The translations under genes were made by a program, and so were the position numbers. The notes under the pieces are model-generated. The model worked only from the letters and a program-made list of their open reading frames with translations. It was not told the origin of the DNA and searched no databases. A stretch of DNA of 11,829 nt from JAJNPS01 sp046589965 (GTDB taxonomy: Bacteria; Pseudomonadota; Alphaproteobacteria; Rhodobacterales; Rhodobacteraceae), in NCBI GenBank assembly GCA_046589965.1, contig JBKJVF010000189.1, forward strand, positions 1 to 11,829. Reading direction: 5' to 3'. Below, in pieces: positions 7,213 through 11,829 of the stretch (position 1 is the first letter of the stretch; each line of letters starts with the position of its first letter).

Positions 7213-7241
7213 CTTGCGGGGCGCGGGGCCGCCCCCCATAT
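7213..7241 (+). promoter_or_regulatory. Predicted RpoH (sigma32) heat-shock promoter of hsp20
   Basis: CTTGCGG (7213-7219) and CCCCATAT (7234-7241) are 14 bases apart. The second element matches the classic sigma32 -10 consensus CCCCATNT exactly, and the first keeps the CTTG core of the -35. Transcription would begin near 7248, about 64 bases before the hsp20 start. The location directly upstream of a small heat-shock gene makes the call much stronger than the motif alone. Confidence 0.7.
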
Positions 7242-7247
7242 TCAAAT

Positions 7248-7314
7248 CATCGCGGTGCCCGGATGCGGGGCCCGATACTCGAACTGTCGCTTGATCAAAG
7301 GGCATGTCCGCATG
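7248..7314 (+). promoter_or_regulatory. Candidate RNA thermometer in the hsp20 leader
   Basis: The leader can fold so that its 5' end masks translation start. GCGG (7252-7255) pairs with CCGC (7308-7311), and TGCCC (7256-7260) pairs with GGGCA (7300-7304), with TGT bulged. CAT (7248-7250) can pair with the ATG (7312-7314) across a bulged C. The GGG of the ribosome site (AAAGGG, 7297-7302) is thus paired. Bulged stems of this kind are what ROSE-type thermometers in alphaproteobacterial small heat-shock genes use, although the ROSE consensus itself is not seen. A competing pairing of GCCC (7270-7273) with GGGC (7300-7303) also hides the site. Base-pairing was worked out by eye; function is inferred. 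Confidence 0.4.
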
Positions 7315-7740
7315 ACGAAACTGAGCTTTGGGGCCCACCCCTATCTTCTGGGGTTTGAACAGCTGGAACGGCTGGTCGAACGCACCGCAAAATCGGGGGC
7401 CGAAGGTTACCCCCCTTTCAACATCGAAGCTGTGGCCGAAAACGCCTATCGGATCACATTGGCCGTGGCAGGGTTCCGCGAGGACGACCTGTCGATCACC
7501 ATCGAGGATCGCCAGCTGGTGGTCCGCGGGCGTCAGGCTGACGACATCGGTGACCGCGTCTTTTTGCACCGGGGCATTGCCGCGCGCGCTTTTCAGCGCA
7601 GCTTTGTTTTGGCAGATGGCGTGGAGGTTGCCGGAGCCGCGATGGAACACGGCCTTTTGCACATCGACCTGCGCCGGTCGGTGCCCGAAACGGTAGTGCA
7701 GACGATAAAGATCGGGCGCAAGGAGCAAGGCAGATCATGA
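7312..7740 (+). CDS. Small heat-shock protein, Hsp20 family (IbpA-like)
   Basis: ATP-independent holdase chaperone that binds unfolding proteins in the cytoplasm. The 142-residue protein has a short N-terminal arm (GFEQLERLVERT, 14-25). The alpha-crystallin domain, from about residue 33 to 125, opens with YPPFNIE and continues with YRITLAVAGFREDDLSITIE and LVVRGRQ. FLHRGIAARAFQRSFVLADG and MEHGLLHIDLRR mark its C-terminal half. The tail carries IKI (132-134), the I-x-I motif that docks into a neighbouring subunit. This matches IbpA-type class A proteins. ATG 7312 follows AAAGGG at 7297-7302; a longer frame from 7255 would begin inside the predicted leader. Upstream lie a sigma32-type promoter and a structured leader. 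Its stop overlaps the DUF1150 start (ATGA). Confidence 0.93.
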   Translation: MTKLSFGAHPYLLGFEQLERLVERTAKSGAEGYPPFNIEAVAENAYRITLAVAGFREDDLSITIEDRQLVVRGRQADDIGDRVFLHRGIAARAFQRSFVLADGVEVAGAAMEHGLLHIDLRRSVPETVVQTIKIGRKEQGRS

Positions 7741-7964
7741 ATACCCCCTTTCAGAACTTTCCCCAAACCGGCGGACGTCTGGTTTATGTGCGGCCGATTC
7801 AGGTGGCTGATCTGCCCGAAGAGGTGCGCGAACAGATCGGCGATCTTGAGGTGATCTATGCGGTGCACGGTGCGGACGGCCAGCGCCTGGCGCTGGTAGC
7901 CGATCGCAAGCTTGCCTTTCATCTGGCGCGCCAGCATGACGCGACCCCGATGAGCGTCCACTGA
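7737..7964 (+). CDS. DUF1150 family protein
   Basis: Small protein of the DUF1150 family; no function is known to me. The 75-residue sequence has no membrane segment or Cys motif. The family-like core runs from RLVYVRPIQVADLPEEV through LEVIYAVHGADGQRLALVADR, and it ends with FHLARQHDATPMSVH. It is acidic in the middle and reads as a compact alpha/beta mini-domain. The start codon overlaps the hsp20 stop (ATGA), with AAGGAG at 7720-7725, so it is almost certainly translated from the heat-shock message and made together with Hsp20. DUF1150 genes commonly sit beside hsp20 in alphaproteobacteria (general knowledge), which suggests a role in the heat-shock response, perhaps as a chaperone partner (inference). 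Confidence 0.85.
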   Translation: MNTPFQNFPQTGGRLVYVRPIQVADLPEEVREQIGDLEVIYAVHGADGQRLALVADRKLAFHLARQHDATPMSVH

Positions 7965-7979
7965 CCGGGAACGGAATTG

Positions 7980-8006
7980 ACGCTTGCCCTCGGCGGGCAT
8001 CGGCGT
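7980..8006 (+). terminator. Hairpin after DUF1150
   Basis: GCCC (7986-7989) pairs with GGGC (7995-7998) over a 5-base loop, flanked by ACGC (7980-7983) and GCGT (8003-8006), giving a two-part stem. It lies 16 bases past the DUF1150 stop. No T-run follows, so it may be a processing or weak termination structure between the heat-shock pair and the cytochrome gene. Confidence 0.3.
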
Positions 8007-8061
8007 AAGCCTTGGGACGTGCGGCACGATTTCACCGCCGCTCGTCATTGATAGGTTGCAA

Positions 8062-8532
8062 ATGCCGACAGGTTATACCCGCGCACAGATCGCTATCCAC
8101 TGGGCGGTCGCGGCGCTGATCATTACCAACTATTTTTTGGGCGAAGGCGTCGAACGCGTGCTGGATGCCAAGCTGGACGGCCAGGCGTATACCACGCCTT
8201 GGCATGTCTGGGTCGGGCTTGCTGTGCTGGCGCTGGTCGTCCTGAGGGTGGTTTTGCGTTTTGCCTTTGGTGCGCCCGAAACCGGTGGTGTGTCCGGCTC
8301 GGTGGAACAAAAGGGCGCAAAAGCCGCCCATTTTCTGATTTATGTCTTGATGATCGGCGTGCCTGTCGGCGGGGCGATTGTCTGGTTTCAGGGCGTGGAG
8401 GCGCTGGGCGAACCACACGGATTGGCCGGCAACGTCCTGATGGCGCTGGCGGGTCTGCACGCGCTGGCCGCCCTTTATCACCAGTACATCGTCAAGGACG
8501 GACTGTTGCTGCGGATGATGCGCCCGCGTTGA
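8062..8532 (+). CDS. Cytochrome b561 family protein
   Basis: Inner-membrane di-heme b-type cytochrome of the bacterial b561 (CybB-like) family, moving electrons to or from quinone; exact partners unknown. The 156-residue protein begins GYTRAQIAIHWAVAALI. It has four predicted membrane segments at about 10-26, 46-67, 88-108 and 121-140. His residues placed for heme binding are H13 in the first segment, H48 at the start of the second, H90 in the third and H133 in the fourth (H140 nearby). This is the expected pattern for the family. ATG 8062 follows AGG at a 7-base spacing (ATAGGTTGCAA). The in-frame ATG at 7984 would add 26 residues that overlap the hairpin and is rejected. It converges with sat/cysC 19 bases further on. 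Confidence 0.9.
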   Translation: MPTGYTRAQIAIHWAVAALIITNYFLGEGVERVLDAKLDGQAYTTPWHVWVGLAVLALVVLRVVLRFAFGAPETGGVSGSVEQKGAKAAHFLIYVLMIGVPVGGAIVWFQGVEALGEPHGLAGNVLMALAGLHALAALYHQYIVKDGLLLRMMRPR

Positions 8533-8551
8533 CCCGGGCGCGCCTTTCACA

Positions 8552-10258
8552 TCAGCCCGAGATCAGCCCCATTTGTTCCAGCTTCAGGATCACCTGATGC
8601 GCGCAATGGTCGACATCGACATTTTCGGTGTCGACCACGAGTTCTGCTTTGGTCGGGGCCTCATAGGGGTCTGAAATCCCTGTGAATTCCTTGATCTTGC
8701 CCTCGCGCGCCAGTTTGTACAGGCCCTTGCGGTCGCGGCGTTCGCATTCCTCGATCGATGTCGCCACATGCACCTCGATAAAGGCGCCGAAGGACTCGAT
8801 CATCTCGCGCACCGCGCGGCGGGTGGCTGTATAGGGCGCGATCGGTGCGCAGATGGCGATGCCGCCGTTCTTGGTGATCTCGGATGCGACATAGCCGATC
8901 CGCTTGATGTTCAGGTCGCGGTGTTCCTTGGAAAACCCCAGTTCTGACGACAGATGTTTGCGCACCACATCGCCGTCCAGAAGGGTGACCGGTCGCCCGC
9001 CCATCTCCATCAGCTTGACCATCAGCGCGTTGGCGATGGTGGATTTGCCGGAACCCGAAAGACCAGTGAAAAACACCGTGAAGCCCTGCTTGGACCGCGC
9101 AGGCGAGGTGCGGCGCAGCTCCTCGACCACATTGGGAAACGAGAACCATTCCGGGATTTCCAGCCCTTCACGCAAACGGCGGCGAAGCTCGGTGCCGGAA
9201 ATATCCAGCACGGTTGATCCCTCGGGAACCTCGTCGATGGGGTAATACTGTGCCTTTTCCTGCACATAGACCATCTGTTTGAAATCGACCATCTCGATGC
9301 CGATCTCGGTCGCGTGTTCTTTGAACAGTTCCTGCGCGGCATAGGGGTCGTAGAAATCCTTGCCCGCACTGTTCTTTCCGGGCCCTGCGTGATCACGTCC
9401 CACGATCATATGCGTGCAGCCGTGGTTGCGCCGGATGATGCCATGCCACAACGCCTCGCGTGGGCCAGCCATGCGCATTGCCAGGTTCAAAAGGCTCATT
9501 GTCGTGGTGGCAGCAGGGTACTGACCCAGCACGGCCTCGTAACAGCGCACGCGGGTGAAATGATCGATGTCGCCCGGTTTGGTCATGCCGACGACGGGAT
9601 GGATGATCAGGTTCGCCTGCGCCTCGCGCGCGGCACGAAAGGTCAGTTCCTGATGCGCGCGGTGCAAGGGGTTGCGGGTCTGGAACGCAACCACCCGTCG
9701 CCAGCCCATCTTGCGGAAAAACGCGCGCAGTTCGTTCGGCGTGTCGCGGCGGCCCTTGAAATCATAGTGGACCGGCTGCTGGATGCCGGTGATCGGTCCG
9801 CCAAGGTAGACGCGGCCCGCCTGATGGTGCAGGTAATTCACCGCCGGATGTGCCAGATCATCCGCGCCAAACACCCGTTCGGCCTCTAGCGCTTTGTTTG
9901 GCACCCATTTGTCGGTGACCGACAGGATCGCGAGGATCACACCCTCGGCGTCACGCAGTGCGATGTCCTGGCCCGGCTCCACCCCTTCGGCGAACTTCTC
10001 AGAGATATCCAGCGTGATCGGGATCGGCCACAGGGTCCCGTCCGCCATCCGCATCTTGGCCACCACGCCATCGTAATCGGCCTGCCCCATGAATCCCTTG
10101 AGCGGATGAAACCCGCCGTTCATCAGCAGTTCCAGATCGCAGACCTGCCGCTGGGTCAGGTCCCAGGATGGCAGGCGACCCGCCTCGATCTTCAGCTTTT
10201 GCGCCGAGTCGTAGGAGACGAAAAGCTCCGGGATCGGAACCAGATTGGGCAGGGTCAT
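8552..10258 (-). CDS. sat/cysC: Bifunctional sulfate adenylyltransferase / adenylylsulfate kinase
   Basis: Activates sulfate: the N-terminal ATP sulfurylase makes APS from ATP and sulfate, and the C-terminal APS kinase phosphorylates it to PAPS. The 568-residue protein carries both domains in full. The sulfurylase part has LLMNGGFHPLKGF, QTRNPLHRAHQ (193-203, with the H199/H202 HxxH pair) and GRDHAGPG (287-294). The kinase part has the P-loop GLSGSGKST (399-407), LDGDVVRKHLSSELGFS, and the later EGKIKEFTGISDPYEAP. This is the single-chain Sat-CysC type rather than the CysD/CysN heterodimer. ATG 10258 is chosen over ATG 10261 because AAAGG (10270-10266) lies 7 bases away. trxB lies upstream on the same strand, separated by 218 bases and a terminator-like hairpin, so separate transcription is likely. 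Confidence 0.95.
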   Translation of the reverse strand: MTLPNLVPIPELFVSYDSAQKLKIEAGRLPSWDLTQRQVCDLELLMNGGFHPLKGFMGQADYDGVVAKMRMADGTLWPIPITLDISEKFAEGVEPGQDIALRDAEGVILAILSVTDKWVPNKALEAERVFGADDLAHPAVNYLHHQAGRVYLGGPITGIQQPVHYDFKGRRDTPNELRAFFRKMGWRRVVAFQTRNPLHRAHQELTFRAAREAQANLIIHPVVGMTKPGDIDHFTRVRCYEAVLGQYPAATTTMSLLNLAMRMAGPREALWHGIIRRNHGCTHMIVGRDHAGPGKNSAGKDFYDPYAAQELFKEHATEIGIEMVDFKQMVYVQEKAQYYPIDEVPEGSTVLDISGTELRRRLREGLEIPEWFSFPNVVEELRRTSPARSKQGFTVFFTGLSGSGKSTIANALMVKLMEMGGRPVTLLDGDVVRKHLSSELGFSKEHRDLNIKRIGYVASEITKNGGIAICAPIAPYTATRRAVREMIESFGAFIEVHVATSIEECERRDRKGLYKLAREGKIKEFTGISDPYEAPTKAELVVDTENVDVDHCAHQVILKLEQMGLISG

Positions 10259-10437
10259 CATGCGGCCTTTCGTATCAGCGGTCATCGCCGCCATTCCGGC
10301 GGGTGCCTAGCGCGTGAGCCGGGCGGACTTCAAGCGGTTGTGGCAACGATCCTGCAGAAAAGGCCAATGTGCAGGTTTGCAGCCGCGCATAGGATCACAG
10401 TTCTTCAAGGCTAGTTCTGGCGCGTCGGAAATTCCGC

Positions 10438-10465
10438 AACAAGAAAGTCGCGAAAGAATTCGCGA
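10438..10465 (-). terminator. Terminator-like hairpin after trxB
   Basis: TCGCGAA (10448-10454) and TTCGCGA (10459-10465) form a perfect 7-bp stem with a 4-base loop, 11 bases past the trxB stop. Read on the minus strand it is followed by CTTTCTTGTT, a broken T-rich tract. This is the best intrinsic-terminator candidate in the window. A second small inverted repeat (CGGAA-A-TTCCG, 10426-10436) follows. Confidence 0.55.
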
Positions 10466-10476
10466 TTGCGTACCGG

Positions 10477-11439
10477 CTATTCCGCCGCCTGCAACTCGCT
10501 TTCCTGTGCTGCCAGGAACTTTTCGGCGTCCAATGCGGCCATGCAGCCCATTCCGGCACTGGTCACCGCCTGCCGATAGATATGGTCGGTCAGATCGCCC
10601 GCTGCAAACACCCCGGGTATTGCGGTGCGGGTCGATCCGGCCTCCACTCCGACATAGCCGCCCGAATGCAGAGGCAGCTGATCCTTGACCAGTTCCGATG
10701 CAGGCGCATGCCCGATCGCCACAAAGAACCCGGCGCAAGGGATGTCCGCCACCGCCCCCGTCAGCAGATTACGGGTGCGCACGCCGGTAACACCCAAGGG
10801 GGCCTCGTCACCCAGAACCTCGGTCACCTCGCTGTTCCACACCACGGAAATCTTGGGGTGCTTGAACAAACGGTCCTGCATGATCTTTTCCGCACGCAAG
10901 CTGTCGCGTCGGTGGATCAGCGTCACCTTCGACGCGAAGTTGGTCAAGAACAGCGCTTCTTCGACCGCGGTATTGCCACCGCCGATCACCACGATTTCCT
11001 TGCCGCGGTAAAAGAACCCGTCGCATGTGGCACAAGCCGACACGCCAAAGCCTTTGAATTTTTCTTCCGACGGCAGGCCCAGCCATTTGGCCTGCGCGCC
11101 GGTGGCGAGGATCACCGCATCCGCCGTGTAGGTGGTGCCGCTGTCCGCCTTGGCGACAAAGGGACGGCGTTTCAGGTCGAGGCTGGTGATATAGTCGGAA
11201 ATCACCTCTGCCCCCATTGCCTCGGCATGGGCCTGCATCCGCACCATCAGGTCTGGCCCCATCACATGCGTATCGCCCGGCCAATTCTCGACTTCGGTCG
11301 TGATGGTCAACTGGCCACCCGGCACAAGCCCCTGAACAAGGATCGGGTTCAGCATCGCGCGCGCCGAATAGACCGCAGCGGTATAGCCCGCTGGGCCGGA
11401 CCCGATGATCAGAACACGTGTGTGGCGCGACGCGGACAT
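10477..11439 (-). CDS. trxB: Thioredoxin reductase TrxB
   Basis: FAD-dependent enzyme that uses NADPH to reduce thioredoxin, supplying electrons to ribonucleotide reductase, peroxide defence and APS/PAPS reductase. The 320-residue protein is full length for low-Mr TrxB. It starts with the FAD fold VLIIGSGPAGYTAAVYSAR and has GGQLTITTEVENWPG. The redox pair is CATC (C136, C139), followed by DGFF. The NADPH fold is VVIGGGNTAVEEALFLT with HRRD, and the C-terminal FAD motif is FAAGDLTDHIYRQAVTSAG. ATG 11439 is chosen because GAGG (part of AAAGAGG) sits 6 bases upstream and the protein then begins just before the FAD strand. The longer in-frame start at 11466 would overlap the promoter region. It is divergent from an Lrp-family regulator. 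Confidence 0.97.
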   Translation of the reverse strand: MSASRHTRVLIIGSGPAGYTAAVYSARAMLNPILVQGLVPGGQLTITTEVENWPGDTHVMGPDLMVRMQAHAEAMGAEVISDYITSLDLKRRPFVAKADSGTTYTADAVILATGAQAKWLGLPSEEKFKGFGVSACATCDGFFYRGKEIVVIGGGNTAVEEALFLTNFASKVTLIHRRDSLRAEKIMQDRLFKHPKISVVWNSEVTEVLGDEAPLGVTGVRTRNLLTGAVADIPCAGFFVAIGHAPASELVKDQLPLHSGGYVGVEAGSTRTAIPGVFAAGDLTDHIYRQAVTSAGMGCMAALDAEKFLAAQESELQAAE

Positions 11440-11465
11440 GGCAAACCTCTTTGGCAGCAGGATCA

Positions 11466-11473
11466 CTTATATA
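11466..11473 (-). promoter_or_regulatory. Possible -10 region of trxB
   Basis: TATATAAG on the minus strand is the only strongly AT-rich block near trxB and would place the transcript start about 20 bases before the start codon, leaving room for the AAAGAGG ribosome site. No convincing -35 hexamer is found 16-18 bases further upstream, so the promoter may depend on an activator or a different sigma factor. Confidence 0.35.
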
Positions 11474-11514
11474 TGGTCAACTCAAGCCGGGGGAAACCCT
11501 TGGAAAGGGGCACC

Positions 11515-11530
11515 CCGCTTTGCGGTTTTT
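11515..11530 (+). terminator. Terminator-like hairpin with T5 tail in the trxB-lrp spacer
   Basis: CCGC-TTT-GCGG is followed directly by TTTTT on the plus strand, the shape of a small intrinsic terminator, though the stem is only 4 bp. No plus-strand gene lies upstream. It would end only a short RNA starting in the spacer, or block antisense transcription into lrp. It may also be chance. Confidence 0.3.
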
Positions 11531-11544
11531 GCAACGGGACGCGA

Positions 11545-11567
11545 CCCGGACAAGTAATTCGTCCGGG
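11545..11567. repeat. Perfect 7-bp inverted repeat in the trxB-lrp spacer
   Basis: CCCGGAC (11545-11551) and GTCCGGG (11561-11567) flank a 9-base AT-rich centre. The dyad lies about 120 bases before the Lrp start and about 105 bases before the trxB start. It could be a hairpin in a leader or a binding site for a dimeric regulator controlling either gene. The symmetry is direct; the role is not known. Confidence 0.4.
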
Positions 11568-11688
11568 CCTTGTAAAATCGCAGTTATGAATGTGCCAGCG
11601 ATGCGGTGCAGAAGAATATTGCTTGAACGCGCAAGAAAATGTCTGCTATCGCCAGGATGCGCAACTTTTGCAAAGGCGGACCCTTCGC

Positions 11689-11829
11689 GTGGCCAGCAAC
11701 AAGCTCGACCCCATCGACCGTCAGATCCTGGCTGAACTTCAGGCCGACGGGCGTATGACGAATGTGGAACTGGCGCACCGCGTCGGCATCTCGGCGCCGC
11801 CTTGCCTGCGCCGGGTGCGGACGCTGGAG
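11689..11829 (+). CDS. Lrp/AsnC family transcriptional regulator (5' part only)
   Basis: N-terminal DNA-binding part of an Lrp/AsnC (feast/famine) regulator, which typically senses an amino acid through a C-terminal RAM domain not present here because the window ends. The visible 47 residues begin ASNKLDPIDRQILAELQADG and continue with a helix-turn-helix, NVELAHRVGISAPPCLRRVR. LDxxDrxIL...GR and VG(I/L)S...RV are family hallmarks. GTG 11689 is the start; no upstream ATG gives a better N-terminus, and GCGGA lies about 8 bases before it. The gene is divergent from trxB, and family members often autoregulate from such spacers (family knowledge). The regulated target cannot be read from this fragment. 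Confidence 0.88.
   Translation, partial: MASNKLDPIDRQILAELQADGRMTNVELAHRVGISAPPCLRRVRTLE

Noticed and set aside
7304..7315. Three-codon upstream ORF ending on the hsp20 start
   Set aside because: Only one base separates AAAGGG from its ATG, so initiation there is unlikely; noted only as part of the leader stem.
7984..8061. Longer N-terminus for the cytochrome b561
   Set aside because: The 26 extra residues overlap a hairpin and do not resemble a signal or membrane segment; the family starts near GYTRAQIAIHW, and 8062 has a better ribosome site.
9314..9889. 191-residue plus-strand reading frame opposite sat/cysC
   Set aside because: Antisense shadow within the sulfurylase domain, with no ribosome site or motif.
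10582..11589. 335-residue plus-strand reading frame opposite trxB
   Set aside because: Rich in His, Arg and Gln as is typical of antisense frames; trxB on the other strand is unambiguous.
1..11829. CRISPR arrays, tRNA or rRNA genes, insertion sequences, phage genes, toxin-antitoxin or defence systems
   Set aside because: No spaced direct repeats, cloverleaf-like sequence, transposase or integrase motifs, or defence-gene signatures were found by reading both strands.

Overview
The window reads as an ordinary, gene-dense stretch of an alphaproteobacterial chromosome, most likely Rhodobacterales (the Roseobacter group). This is an inference from high GC with strong G/C preference at third codon positions, from the Hsp20-DUF1150 pair, from the fused ATP sulfurylase/APS kinase, and from the overall protein flavour. 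No tRNA, rRNA, CRISPR array, insertion sequence or phage gene was seen.

Layout. Bases 48-2867 (+) hold two glycosyltransferases, a GT61/DUF563 enzyme and a GT4-like GT-B enzyme. They are separated by a ~300-base, AT-richer gap that opens with a perfect 18-base palindrome. A NUDIX hydrolase (2976-3416, -) lies between the second glycosyltransferase and a divergent + strand cluster. That cluster contains a small alpha/beta hydrolase, mogA (start and stop share ATGA) and a small low-affinity iron permease-like membrane protein. It converges with purE-purK (-), and the stop codons of the permease gene and purK share CTAG. purE-purK has a recognisable sigma70-type promoter; the two genes overlap by 8 bases.

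From 6884 onward a DUF465 (YdcH-like) coiled-coil protein (-) is divergent from an hsp20-DUF1150 pair (+). The hsp20 leader is the most interesting regulatory region. It has a near-consensus RpoH (sigma32) promoter, and the 5' end of the predicted transcript can base-pair with the ribosome binding site and start codon, a candidate RNA thermometer. A cytochrome b561 follows. It converges with a large bifunctional sulfate adenylyltransferase/adenylylsulfate kinase (-), which is preceded by thioredoxin reductase trxB (-). An Lrp/AsnC-family regulator, cut by the window end, is divergent from trxB across a hairpin-rich spacer.

Functionally the window covers surface polysaccharide glycosylation, molybdenum cofactor maturation, purine synthesis, heat shock, sulfate activation and thiol redox. 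TrxB and Sat/CysC may be linked through sulfate assimilation, where thioredoxin reduces APS/PAPS reductase. I found no convincing undescribed multi-gene system. The best leads are the hsp20 leader, the conserved but uncharacterised DUF1150 partner, the structured trxB-lrp spacer and the palindrome after the GT61 gene.
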